This document shows, in pieces, positions 18,201-25,807 of a stretch of 34,231 bases of DNA. Made by a program: the position numbers and the translations under genes. The notes under the pieces were generated by a model. The model was not told the DNA's origin. It did not search any database and was given only the letters and a program-made list of their open reading frames with translations. The stretch spans positions 1 to 34,231 of the forward strand of contig WTJD01000212.1 of NCBI GenBank assembly GCA_011524975.1. The letters run 5' to 3'. Source of the stretch: Lysobacterales bacterium. Its GTDB lineage: Bacteria; Pseudomonadota; Gammaproteobacteria; Xanthomonadales; SZUA-36. Positions within the stretch are counted from its first letter, which is position 1. Each line of letters starts with the position of its first letter.

Positions 18201-20451
18201 GAACACGTGGCGCGATAACCTGCAAGCGGTGCCGCTGGTGCAGAGCCTGCAGCGGGAAATCCACACGCTCAAAGGCGGCGCCCGCATGGCCGGCCTGGAG
18301 ACACTTGGCGCACTCAGCCACGCCATGGAAGACCTGCTGGAGAGAACCGCCGCACACAAAATCGCACCCACGGAATCATCCGTCCTGGCCCTGGAGCAGG
18401 GGTGCGATCGACTGAATCTCTGGGTCGAACAGATCGCCAGGGGGCAGGTTCCGGACGCGGGTAACGCGCTGGAGCTGTTCCAGCAGCAAGTCAAAGGCAT
18501 CGAGGGCGAAGATGTCGTCATGCCCGACCTGGAGGCCATACAGGCGCCGGCAGAACCCAAGGTCGTTACAGAACTTCCGGAGGTCGATGCCAAGGCACTG
18601 AGCGGGGCTGAAGATACCACTCAGCAACAGATCAAGGTTGATGCGGAACTGCTCGACGATCTCATCAAGTCCGCGGGTGAAATCAATATTTTCCGGGCTC
18701 GCCTGGAGCGCCAGGTTGGCAATCTGAGAGGTAACCTCGGGGAGTTCAATGAGACCATATCCCGTCTGAGGGAACAATTCCGAAAGCTGGAAATGGAAAC
18801 CGAGGCCCAGATCCGCTCGCGCTATCACGAGGTCGATACGGACGACGAATCCTTTGATCCGCTCGAAATGGACCGCTTCTCCTCCATGCAGCAACTCTCG
18901 AGGGGATTGTCCGAATCCGTGACTGACCTGCTCAACCTGGATGAACTGCTCGAGGAGTCGGCGCGCCAGGCAGACACCTTGCTCAATCAGCAATCCCGCG
19001 TCAGCACGGAACTGCAGGAAGGGCTCATGCACACCCGAATGGTGCCCTTTGGGTCCATTGCCCCCAGACTGCGACGCCTGATCAGAACCGCCACGTCCGA
19101 GACGGGCAAGAAGGCCAGGCTCAACCTGCGCATGGCGGGATCAAGCGACCAACTGGACCGAAACGTGCTGGAACACATCACGGCGCCGCTGGAGCATATG
19201 CTGCGCAACGCCATTGTGCACGGACTCGAGGACCCGAAGACTCGAAAAGCAGTTGGAAAACCGGTCACGGGACAAATTGACATCACGGTTGAATCAGAGG
19301 CCACCGAGTTCGTCATCGAAGTTGAAGACGACGGCGCCGGCATCAACCGCGAGGCCATTCGCAAGGTGGCGCTCGAGCGCGGGCTGATCGAGGAAGACGC
19401 AGATCCGCCGCCCGCACAGCTGTTCGAGCTGATTCTCGCCAGCGGATTTACCACTTCCGAGACCGTCACGGGGCTGGCCGGGCGTGGCGTGGGCATGGAT
19501 GTGGTTCGGAGCGAGGTCAATCAGATCGGCGGTTCACTCGAAATTCGCTCCGAGGAAGGCCAGGGAACATGCTTTACCATCCGCATTCCGTTTACGCTCG
19601 CAGTGATGCAGGCCATCGGTGTAATGGCAGGGGAGCAACGTTATTTCATTCCCCTGGCCAGTGTCGCGGGCGTTGCTCGCGTTCCGCCGGACGAGTACCG
19701 TGCGCTGTTGGACCAAGACCGCCCCGCCTACCGGTTTGCCGACGAGGACTATCCCATTCTGGAGCTTGAGCCGCTGCTTGGAGAGCCGGCGCGCCCGCTG
19801 AGCAACGACAACATTTCGCTGCTGATGATCAGGGCGGGAGACCAATATGCGGCTCTCAGGGTGCCGGAGCTTCTGGGCCATCGTGAGGTGGTGATCAAGC
19901 CCGTTGGACCGCAAATCACCAGCGTACCCGGTATTCTTGGCGGAACGGTCACCGGCGACGGGCGCGTTGTTCTGGTACTCGACCCCGGACCCATCATCCG
20001 GCAGGCAACCATGTTGGGCATTCGCCCCGTGATCACGGAACGGCAGACGGAAACCAGATCACTGCGCAAGGTCGCCATGGTCGTGGACGATTCCATCACC
20101 ATGAGGAAGGTCAACTCACGGGTTCTGGAAAGCCAGGGCATCGAGGCCATCACGGCCAAGGATGGCCAGGATGCCGTCGAGCAGCTTCAGAACAGAATCC
20201 CAAACATCATGCTGCTGGACATCGAGATGCCGCGAATGGATGGGTTTCAGCTGGCCGAGTTCATCCGCGGGGACGCTCGCTTGCGCGACATCCCGATCAT
20301 CATGATCACGTCCCGTTCGGGTCAAAAGCACCGCGATCGTGCCATGCAGGCCGGTGCTAATGCCTACCTGACCAAGCCATACCGCGAACCTGAGCTCATT
20401 CAAACCGTCAACCGCCTGCTCTCGCGCAAGGAACCATCCGCAAGTGAATAA
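15232..20451 (+). CDS. chpA: Hybrid chemotaxis histidine kinase ChpA (PilL-like), reduced form
   Basis: The kinase of the Pil-Chp system, 1739 aa against about 2,470 in P. aeruginosa. Order seen: N-terminal helical HPt-like repeats (1-560), of which none shows a clear HxxKG; acidic linker (about 564-612); HPt with H661 (CFHTLKGSGRM); a degenerate HPt with H824 (AHSIAG, lacking the Lys-Gly); a Pro/Glu/Ala-rich linker (about 910-968); HPt with H1011 (IHTLKGGARMAG); dimerisation region (about 1135-1275); CheA ATPase with N-box N1326/H1330, G1 DDGAGIN at D1366 and GRGVGMD at 1417-1423; CheW domain (about 1445-1585); and receiver with D1619-D1620, phosphoacceptor D1663 and K1715. A TGA at 15226 blocks any earlier start; TTG at 15232 keeps the conserved N-terminal TALGWVRED, whereas ATG at 15286 would lose it. 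It overlaps chpC by 8 bases. Confidence 0.95.
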   Translation: MSRATHKPVTALGWVREDMDRMLVQLRSQFEHLASVPGIRSEAISDAVTRLEDLALTFHVIRLGGAALLADEMVSLGQALVKTDRPDRKTKGFEALMNAIVILPSYLDRLQAGHHDLPLLLMPAVNDMRAVVKKPALQEGALFAPSLDVELPEPISDEGSTASEESLRDAAQRVKIQYEQTLLDWLNEQENLELLAPIQAICETLLRQLQRTDLVRTWWIAGEMLQGVMDKRIANDTHLRRLLARLHLNLKSLGEEGEAAVSAGSADTLSQSMLYSIALAKPGHRELDRVRKLFRLKDQMPDQQQLLQAQATVSGQDRGMYEALGSAISDELTLIKDLLDLELRSDQAGSEHGQRICEALLRTQDTLKMLGMSDTSDEVATLLSDFEQAAEGGGETREPALMGVAERLLAVESAVSAHIARLGQPAAEADQETLTGMPYHEFRGVLQQLLNQILHNIHHCQETVKKRLEGDHQADPEDVLLEVAGALELMGDKEATDLTQQLISRTRSLLGQVYSEEALPAQKLEHYTDAVAALELYLAARRDQQDARHFVGVLQDRLEQLAAETEGERGEAPEADPSPAAGDPASEMPADTQAIEPGPDEPAAAGDDGISDDAVVLDDELLEVFLEEYEDVFDTLQEFLPQWVTSPDNVNLLTEVRRCFHTLKGSGRMVGAFELGDFCWHIEDMLNALIESRIAAMSDAVLTVRLAQATLPALKQRLMNQSTGVTHEVIELLGQHAKQITAGKAPDWAGLHARLPGFLAGMLPEQLATAPAPVEIAETSEEQELNATMREELQLNLGKVESLLDSVSLDRNTLASEDQTRAAHSIAGVLAMAPQGRDLEIAQALEAALETQRERLAPFNNEALWSLGSCFAFLQARLEQLEGDTDVEFPEEEETVLAQLAALKDWFEQAEPMERPVTEETPEPEPPQEQEAASESPAAADEQPDVAASTESDAAETFEPADDDDDFHDEIVSIFLDEAREVLGRCDSLLNTWRDNLQAVPLVQSLQREIHTLKGGARMAGLETLGALSHAMEDLLERTAAHKIAPTESSVLALEQGCDRLNLWVEQIARGQVPDAGNALELFQQQVKGIEGEDVVMPDLEAIQAPAEPKVVTELPEVDAKALSGAEDTTQQQIKVDAELLDDLIKSAGEINIFRARLERQVGNLRGNLGEFNETISRLREQFRKLEMETEAQIRSRYHEVDTDDESFDPLEMDRFSSMQQLSRGLSESVTDLLNLDELLEESARQADTLLNQQSRVSTELQEGLMHTRMVPFGSIAPRLRRLIRTATSETGKKARLNLRMAGSSDQLDRNVLEHITAPLEHMLRNAIVHGLEDPKTRKAVGKPVTGQIDITVESEATEFVIEVEDDGAGINREAIRKVALERGLIEEDADPPPAQLFELILASGFTTSETVTGLAGRGVGMDVVRSEVNQIGGSLEIRSEEGQGTCFTIRIPFTLAVMQAIGVMAGEQRYFIPLASVAGVARVPPDEYRALLDQDRPAYRFADEDYPILELEPLLGEPARPLSNDNISLLMIRAGDQYAALRVPELLGHREVVIKPVGPQITSVPGILGGTVTGDGRVVLVLDPGPIIRQATMLGIRPVITERQTETRSLRKVAMVVDDSITMRKVNSRVLESQGIEAITAKDGQDAVEQLQNRIPNIMLLDIEMPRMDGFQLAEFIRGDARLRDIPIIMITSRSGQKHRDRAMQAGANAYLTKPYREPELIQTVNRLLSRKEPSASE

Positions 20452-20911
20452 AGCAGCCTCCAAGTTACGCACGGTCATGGCGCCCTACCGGGGCGGTCAC
20501 CTGCTCTTGCCGGGCAACGTCGTGGCGGAAGTGATTGATTACGCCAAGCCGGTGCCGCAGGAGCACGGCCCGCCCTGGCTGATGGGAGAACTGGAATGGA
20601 ACAGCTGGCAGGTTCCGATCATCAGCTTTGCCATGCTCTCGGAGTCGACCAGCCGTGATCCCGCGGGAGCGGGAAGCAGGATTCTGATCCTCAAAACGCT
20701 GGCCGAGAAGGTCAGCCTTTATTACATCGGCATTTTGATCAATGGTCTGCCAAAGCTGAAAAAGATCACTTCCGATGGCATCGAGAAACTGGACAAGAAA
20801 GAAGATTCCGCCGTGGTTTTCTGCCACGCCCGACTGGGTGAAGACGAGGTCGTGATCCCGTCACTGGATGAACTGACCAAGGCCGTGGCTGCGGCCGTGT
20901 ACGATCAATAG
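20444..20911 (+). CDS. chpC: CheW-like adaptor ChpC
   Basis: A 155-aa CheW-fold protein, the second adaptor of the Pil-Chp system; in Pseudomonas ChpC can link other receptors to ChpA. CheW-like segments are LLLPGNVVAEVIDYAKP, WLMGELEWNSWQVPIISFAML (in part) and the C-terminal DEVVIPSLDELTKAV. Start is GTG at 20444, overlapping the end of chpA by 8 bases, so it is probably translationally coupled. It ends the operon; the next gene, rsmE, is convergent with only 14 bases between stops. Confidence 0.85.
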   Translation: MNKAASKLRTVMAPYRGGHLLLPGNVVAEVIDYAKPVPQEHGPPWLMGELEWNSWQVPIISFAMLSESTSRDPAGAGSRILILKTLAEKVSLYYIGILINGLPKLKKITSDGIEKLDKKEDSAVVFCHARLGEDEVVIPSLDELTKAVAAAVYDQ

Positions 20912-20925
20912 CCTGTCACGCGGCC

Positions 20926-21654
20926 TCAAAAATCGCCCATGATCGCCTGGAGCGCCGCCAAGGCCGCTGGGCCGGCGGTTTCAGTTCGCAACACGCGGGG
21001 GCCAAGGCGCACGCTCTCCACGCCTGCCTGCCGGACCATTTCCGCCTCCTGCTCACTGATTCCGCCCTCCGGACCCACCAGCAGTTCCAGCGCGGGCTGC
21101 GCCAGGACGAGTCCGGATATGGCGGCATCAGCCCCGGGGTCCAGCATGATTCTGCGCACAGGGCTCTGCTCGGATACCCATTCCGCCAGCGTAACGGGCT
21201 GACCCAACCGTGGGACCACGGCGCGACCGCATTGTTCGCAGGCCGAGCGCAGAACACCCTGCCAGTGTGTCATTCGCCGCTCCAGCCGACTGCCCTCCAG
21301 CCGCACTTCGACCCGGCTTGTGAATATGGGCTGGATGGCCGTCACCCCGAGTTCTGTTGATTTCTGCAAGCTGATATCCATACGCTCACCCCGGCTGATG
21401 GCCTGGACGAGCGTAACGCTCAGCGGGGATTCCCTGACCGCTGGCAACCGGGCATTCAGTGCGACCTCGGCAGCTTGCCGAGACAATGACACCAACTGAC
21501 CTGCATAATCGGACCCATCTCCGTTGAACAGCACCAGCGGATCATCGCGACGCAATTTCAGCACGCGCGTCAGGTAGTGGCTGGAACGCTCCTCGAGCGT
21601 GACATTCCGGCCGGGCTCCAGCGGTTGATCGGTGAAAACCCGCGAAATGCGCAT
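20926..21654 (-). CDS. rsmE: 16S rRNA m3U1498 methyltransferase
   Basis: RsmE is a SPOUT-class methyltransferase that modifies U1498 of 16S rRNA with SAM. The 242-aa protein is of normal length (243 in E. coli). N-terminal PUA-like part: MRISRVFTD, HYLTRVLKLRRDD, FNGDGSDY. SPOUT part: QAISRGERMDISLQKSTELGV, the knot motifs LLVGPEGGISEQEAE and LGPRVLRTETAGPAAL. The ATG lies 7 bases after the bioA stop, so the two genes are co-transcribed. Confidence 0.96.
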   Translation of the reverse strand: MRISRVFTDQPLEPGRNVTLEERSSHYLTRVLKLRRDDPLVLFNGDGSDYAGQLVSLSRQAAEVALNARLPAVRESPLSVTLVQAISRGERMDISLQKSTELGVTAIQPIFTSRVEVRLEGSRLERRMTHWQGVLRSACEQCGRAVVPRLGQPVTLAEWVSEQSPVRRIMLDPGADAAISGLVLAQPALELLVGPEGGISEQEAEMVRQAGVESVRLGPRVLRTETAGPAALAALQAIMGDF

Positions 21655-21661
21655 GGGTGAT

Positions 21662-23029
21662 TTACGAGACGCGGCCAGAGGTGGCGCGATCGATACCTGC
21701 TATGGCGACCGCTGCCATCTGCCCGATCTCATCCTGGTTAATCACATAAGGGGGCATGAAATAAACCACATTGCCGATCGGCCGCAAGAGAACGCCGTTT
21801 TCAAGTCCGTGCCTGTAAACCACCTGGCCGCGACGCTCGCGCCAGTCATAGGGCTTCAGCTTCTCCCGGTCCGCGACCATTTCCATGGCCAGAATCATTC
21901 CACACTGACGGATCTCACCCACGTGGGGATGCTCATCCAGGTCTGCAACGGCCTCACGCATCCACCGGGCCGTTTGCTGATTTCGCTGCAACCAGGGCTC
22001 ATGTTCGAACACGTCCAGGGTCGCCAGCGCGGCGGCGCATGCCAGGGCATTGCCGGTGTAGCTGTGAGAATGCAGAAAGCCCTTCAGGCTGGTGTAATCG
22101 GCATAGAAGGCCTGGTAGACCTCCTCACGGGTCATGACCGCGGACATGGGCAGATAGCCACCGGTCAGCCCCTTGGACAGACACATGAAGTCGGGTGTGA
22201 TGGCGGCCTGCTCACAGGCAAAGAGCGTGCCGGTGCGACCGAAGCCGACGGCGATTTCATCCGCGATCAGATGCACGCTGTGCTGGTCGCAGAGTTTTCG
22301 CAGCCCCGCGAGGTAACCGGGCGGATACATGCGCATGCCCCCCGCGCACTGGACCAGGGGCTCGACAATGACCGCGCAGATCTGGCCCTGATGACTTCGC
22401 ATCACATGGTCCATCTCCTCCAGGCAGAGCCTGACCCGTTCTTCCCTGGCCGCTTCAGGCACGCCGAAACCATCCGGGGCATCTACCATCAACGGCTCGA
22501 GCAGGAGCGGTTCATAGACTTTTTTGAACAGTCCTGCGTCGCCCACGCTCAGGGTGCCCAGGGTCTCACCGTGATAGCTGTTGCGCAGCGTTACAAATCT
22601 TTTGCGCTCGGACTCACCCTGGTTCATCCAATAGTGAAAACTCATCTTCAACGAGATTTCCACGGCAGAAGAGCCGCTATCGGCATAAAAGACCCGGTCA
22701 AGCCCCGGCGGCGTAATCTCCACGAGGCGCTCGGCCAGTTCCACCGCGCCCGGATGCGTGACCCCTGCCAGTATGACATGCTCCAGTTGGCGGGCCTGCT
22801 CGGCGACGCGCTGACTGATCAGGGGATGGGCGTGGCCAAAGAGGTTGACCCACCAGGAGCTGATGGCGTCGATGTAGCGCCCGCCGTCCATGTCCTCCAG
22901 CCACACGCCCTCACCCTTTCGCACGGGCAGCAGCGGCATGTTTTCATGATCTTTCATCTGCGTCGTCGGGTGCCAGAGCACAGCCAGATCGCGGTCCTGC
23001 AGGGTCTGATTGTCAGAGTTGAAGTTCAC
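21662..23029 (-). CDS. bioA: Adenosylmethionine-8-amino-7-oxononanoate aminotransferase
   Basis: BioA is the PLP enzyme of biotin synthesis that uses SAM as amino donor to turn 7-keto-8-aminopelargonate into 7,8-diaminopelargonate. The 455-aa protein shows the class-III aminotransferase features: WHPTTQMKDHE (substrate site) and WWVNLFGHAHP near the N-terminus, FYADSGSSAVEISLKMSFHYW in part, SYHGETLGTLSVG, LIADEIAVGFGRTG (the Asp that binds PLP) and the PLP Lys at residue 286 in CLSKGLTGGYLP. The rest of the bio pathway is not in the window. It is the first gene of bioA-rsmE; I saw no clear BirA operator upstream. Confidence 0.96.
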   Translation of the reverse strand: MNFNSDNQTLQDRDLAVLWHPTTQMKDHENMPLLPVRKGEGVWLEDMDGGRYIDAISSWWVNLFGHAHPLISQRVAEQARQLEHVILAGVTHPGAVELAERLVEITPPGLDRVFYADSGSSAVEISLKMSFHYWMNQGESERKRFVTLRNSYHGETLGTLSVGDAGLFKKVYEPLLLEPLMVDAPDGFGVPEAAREERVRLCLEEMDHVMRSHQGQICAVIVEPLVQCAGGMRMYPPGYLAGLRKLCDQHSVHLIADEIAVGFGRTGTLFACEQAAITPDFMCLSKGLTGGYLPMSAVMTREEVYQAFYADYTSLKGFLHSHSYTGNALACAAALATLDVFEHEPWLQRNQQTARWMREAVADLDEHPHVGEIRQCGMILAMEMVADREKLKPYDWRERRGQVVYRHGLENGVLLRPIGNVVYFMPPYVINQDEIGQMAAVAIAGIDRATSGRVS

Positions 23030-23094
23030 TTTCGCGTTCGCCCAGTATTCAACGGTGCAAGCGTGTACAAAGGAGCCGGATCGGCCCAGCGCTC

Positions 23095-23103
23095 TGGTAT
23101 GAT
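23095..23103 (+). promoter_or_regulatory. Extended -10 promoter candidate for the gspG-like gene
   Basis: TGGTATGAT reads as TGn plus a 5/6 match to TATAAT. The start point would be near 23110, about 33 bases before the ATG. No convincing -35 box is seen, which is acceptable for an extended -10 promoter. Confidence 0.45.
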
Positions 23104-23142
23104 GGGTGCTCTTACTCGACCACGCAAGCTCACAGCAAACAC

Positions 23143-23601
23143 ATGCAATTCCTGGTTGGCCAGCAAGAACGAACGACCCGTCAACTCGTCAACCGCCGCC
23201 TGTTCAACGCGATGCTTTCCGGTCTCGTCGTCGTCGTCATGCTGACAGGCGCCGTCAACGCCCGACTGGCAGACCGCTCGACAGCGGCCTCCGCCCAGGA
23301 GGTCAGACGCGACCTCGCCATGATCATGGCAGCACTGCATCAATATCGGCTGGATAACCGGGTTTATCCATCCATGGCCCAGGGGCTTGAAGCGCTGGTC
23401 ATCCGGCCTGGGAACCTGCCCAAAGCCATCAACTGGCGCGAGGAAGGGTATTTAAAAAATCTGCCATCCGATCCCTGGGGCAACGACTACCAGTACCAGC
23501 AGCGGGTGCCACATGGCCCGTTCGAGGTCTATTCTCTGGGCGCTGACGGCAGGCAGGGCGGCACAGGCGAAGACGCCGATATCAGCCTGATGGCCGGTTG
23601 A
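23143..23601 (+). CDS. GspG-like (type II secretion major pseudopilin) protein without a prepilin signal
   Basis: The 152-aa protein has the soluble domain of the type II secretion major pseudopilin: VYPSMAQGLEALV (74-86), YLKNLPSDPWGNDYQY (103-118) and the calcium-binding loop SLGADGRQGGTGEDADI (131-147). The N-terminus is wrong for a pseudopilin: the hydrophobic segment (about 24-40, MLSGLVVVVMLTGAV) is preceded by ERTTRQLVNRRLFNA and has neither the G/FTLIE cleavage site nor Glu+5. No alternative frame nearby encodes such a motif. It may therefore be a membrane-anchored, unprocessed derivative. No Shine-Dalgarno is visible before the ATG. gspN follows, but no other gsp gene is in the window. 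Confidence 0.8.
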   Translation: MQFLVGQQERTTRQLVNRRLFNAMLSGLVVVVMLTGAVNARLADRSTAASAQEVRRDLAMIMAALHQYRLDNRVYPSMAQGLEALVIRPGNLPKAINWREEGYLKNLPSDPWGNDYQYQQRVPHGPFEVYSLGADGRQGGTGEDADISLMAG

Positions 23602-23710
23602 CCCCGGATAGCACTCATGCGCTGGACCGGCACGCCATATTGCAGAACAGACCTGCACAGAGTACATTCTGCGCCCTGGTTCAGCTCCCGAAAACACTCC
23701 GTGACATCGC

Positions 23711-24472
23711 ATGCGTAAACTGTTGATCATATTGGGTATCCTGGCCCTCATCGTGGGCGTCACTGCCTGGCGTCTGCCCGCCGGTCTGCTCCTTGAGCCC
23801 GTGCAGTCGAGGCTGCCGGAGGTGGACTGGTCCGACACCGAGGGAACCGCGTGGAACGGACGCATCGAGGGCTTCGCCTGGAAAGGGCTGCAGCTGGGGA
23901 CCGTGGCCTGGGAGTTCGTCGGGCTCGAAGGGCTGGACAGCGGCATGACCCGCTGGAACGTGCACGGTCAAAGCCCACAATACGAGTTGCGCGCTCAGGT
24001 CGTTCTGACAGCCGATGGCGACGTGAGCGAGGTTTTTGACCTGCGCGGTTATGCGCCCGCTTCCTGGATCGATATCACCGACCGTCTGCCATTGATCTAT
24101 CTCGAAGGCGTGATGCGGTTCGACATCGAACACCTTGTGCTTGAAAACGGGCTGCCACTTAACGGCGAGGGCATCGTGACCTGGACCGAAGCCGCCATCA
24201 CCGGCGGCGCCAGTGAGCGGTTTGGCACCCTGAGACTGGCGCTCACACCCGGCGAGCGTGGCACGAATGAAGGATTCGATTTCAGGCTCAATTCGACCGA
24301 GCCGGCTGATTTGCGCGTGACAGCCACCGGCAACATGCTGCGCAAAAACTACGAAGTCGATCTTCGCCTGGACATTGTCGACGAGCGAGACGACCTCATC
24401 GGATTCATGCAGCAGCTGGGTGGCGAGATCACGCGGGGCAGATACCGCTATCAATGGCAAGGCAGCCTGTGA
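23711..24472 (+). CDS. gspN: Type II secretion GspN-like protein
   Basis: A 253-aa protein with an N-terminal membrane anchor or uncleaved signal (residues 4-20, LLIILGILALIVGVTAW) and a beta-rich periplasmic domain. The WSDTEGTAWNG and GFAWKGLQLGTVAWEF segments (about 37-77) are typical of GspN, an accessory inner-membrane protein of some type II secretion systems; the later YLEGVMRFDIEHLVL and INGxxxW-like parts agree. In known systems gspN sits at the end of the gsp operon; here only a GspG-like gene is next to it, 109 bases upstream. Its stop overlaps the start of the next gene by 4 bases. Confidence 0.8.
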   Translation: MRKLLIILGILALIVGVTAWRLPAGLLLEPVQSRLPEVDWSDTEGTAWNGRIEGFAWKGLQLGTVAWEFVGLEGLDSGMTRWNVHGQSPQYELRAQVVLTADGDVSEVFDLRGYAPASWIDITDRLPLIYLEGVMRFDIEHLVLENGLPLNGEGIVTWTEAAITGGASERFGTLRLALTPGERGTNEGFDFRLNSTEPADLRVTATGNMLRKNYEVDLRLDIVDERDDLIGFMQQLGGEITRGRYRYQWQGSL

Positions 24473-25245
24473 AGGATCCGGACTACGCCGCTTTCCTGGA
24501 CATCGCGCGCGAGGCAGCGCGTACCGCCCGGAAAAAAATACTCGAGCATTACCAGGGCAGTTTCGAGGTCGAGACCAAGTCCGACCAGACACCCGTCACC
24601 GTTGCTGACCGTGAGGCAGAAACCTGCATTCGGGACATCCTGACCAAAGCGTGTCCTGATCACGCTGTATTCGGCGAGGAATTTGGCGGTAAAGCCGATG
24701 ATGCCGAATATCTCTGGCTGGTGGACCCTATCGACGGCACCAAAAGTTTTGTCCAGGGCTACGGCATGTTTTCCACGCAAATTGCCCTGATGCATCGCGG
24801 CGAAATTGTCGTTGGCGTGTCACACGCGCCCGCTTACGACGAGAGCGCCTGGGCGGTGCGTGGCCAGGGTGCGTGGGTCAACGGCCGTCGCGCCGCCGTC
24901 AGCCAGTGCCCGGAAGTGAGGGGCGCGAGCGTTTCCACGGGCAACATCAGTTCGCTGGCCGCCACGCCCCGTTGGGCCGCCCTGGGGTCGATACTTGCCG
25001 TGGCGGGCAGAACCCGGGGTTACGGCGACTACTATCACTATCACCGGCTCGCGGCGGGACAGCTCGATGCCGTGATCGAATCCGACGTCAACATCCTGGA
25101 CATTGCCGCATTGAGTCTCATCGTGAGCGAGGCGGGTGGCGTTTTTACCGACCTGTCAGGACAGCCGCCCACGCTCGAGACACGCACTGTTCTGGCTGCC
25201 GGGCCTTCGCTGCATGCCGAATTGCTGTCTATGCTCCGGACCTGA
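24469..25245 (+). CDS. Inositol-monophosphatase-family phosphatase, HisN-like
   Basis: A 258-aa magnesium-dependent phosphatase of the IMPase fold. Metal-site motifs are visible: GEEFGG (about 67), DPIDGTKSF with D86 and D89, and D211 in ILDIAALSLIVSEAGG. Sequence features (YHYHRLAAGQLDAVIE, the DYAAFLDIAREAA start) are closest to the histidinol-phosphate phosphatase HisN group, but inositol or other sugar phosphates cannot be excluded. I prefer the GTG at 24469, which has AAGG 6 bases upstream and gives a 4-base GTGA overlap with gspN; an ATG at 24454 is possible. It precedes nudE by 4 bases, in one tight operon. Confidence 0.82.
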   Translation: MKDPDYAAFLDIAREAARTARKKILEHYQGSFEVETKSDQTPVTVADREAETCIRDILTKACPDHAVFGEEFGGKADDAEYLWLVDPIDGTKSFVQGYGMFSTQIALMHRGEIVVGVSHAPAYDESAWAVRGQGAWVNGRRAAVSQCPEVRGASVSTGNISSLAATPRWAALGSILAVAGRTRGYGDYYHYHRLAAGQLDAVIESDVNILDIAALSLIVSEAGGVFTDLSGQPPTLETRTVLAAGPSLHAELLSMLRT

Positions 25246-25249
25246 TCGG

Positions 25250-25807
25250 ATGCCAAAATTACCCAAAATCCATGAACGGCGCGAACTCGATCCCGGCCAA
25301 CTGTTCACCATCGAACAACTCGACCTTGAATTCTCAAACGGCGTCAGGCGTTCCTATGAACGACTGAGGAGCCGCGGGCTTGGAGCGGTCATCGTGGTGC
25401 CCATGAAGGATGACCACACGGTGCTCCTGGTCAAAGAGTATGCCGCCGGATTGCATCATTACGAAATTGGCCTCGTCAAAGGCCGCCTGGAGCATGGAGA
25501 GTCTGTCCTTGAAGCGGCGCAAAGAGAACTTCAGGAAGAGGCGGGGTTTGCCGCACGCAAACTGGAGGAAATCACCTGTTTGAGCCTGGCGCCCGGCTAC
25601 ATGACCCACGTGACGCACGTGGTGCTGGCGCAAGACCTTTATCCCAGCAGGTTGCCGGGTGATGAGCCGGAGCAGCTGGATGTCGTGCCATGGCGGCTGG
25701 ATGAACTTCGACAACTGACGGAACGGGATGACTGCACCGAGGGACGCACCATTGCCGCCCTGTACATGGCCCGCGACCATTTAGCCCACCTGAAAGGAAC
25801 ATCATGA
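25250..25807 (+). CDS. nudE: ADP-compounds hydrolase NudE
   Basis: NudE is a Nudix hydrolase acting on ADP-ribose, Ap3A and NADH-type compounds. The 185-aa protein matches E. coli NudE (186 aa) from the start: FTIEQLDLEFSNGVRRSYERL, and the Nudix box GX5EX7REUXEEXGU begins at G78 (GRLEHGES, AQRELQEEAGF). The segment YLAP-like SLAPGYMTHVTHVVLAQDLYP is also NudE-like. I used the ATG at 25250, 4 bases after the upstream stop; the frame is open farther back but overlaps that gene. Its stop overlaps cysQ as ATGA. Confidence 0.94.
   Translation: MPKLPKIHERRELDPGQLFTIEQLDLEFSNGVRRSYERLRSRGLGAVIVVPMKDDHTVLLVKEYAAGLHHYEIGLVKGRLEHGESVLEAAQRELQEEAGFAARKLEEITCLSLAPGYMTHVTHVVLAQDLYPSRLPGDEPEQLDVVPWRLDELRQLTERDDCTEGRTIAALYMARDHLAHLKGTS

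Noticed and set aside
17391-18620. 409-codon minus-strand ORF antisense to chpA
   Set aside because: Ser/Cys-rich product typical of the reverse of an acidic coding region; no family features; chpA is certain.
21632-23245. 537-codon plus-strand ORF over bioA and the end of rsmE
   Set aside because: Antisense shadow of two well-supported genes; His/Gln-rich low-complexity product.
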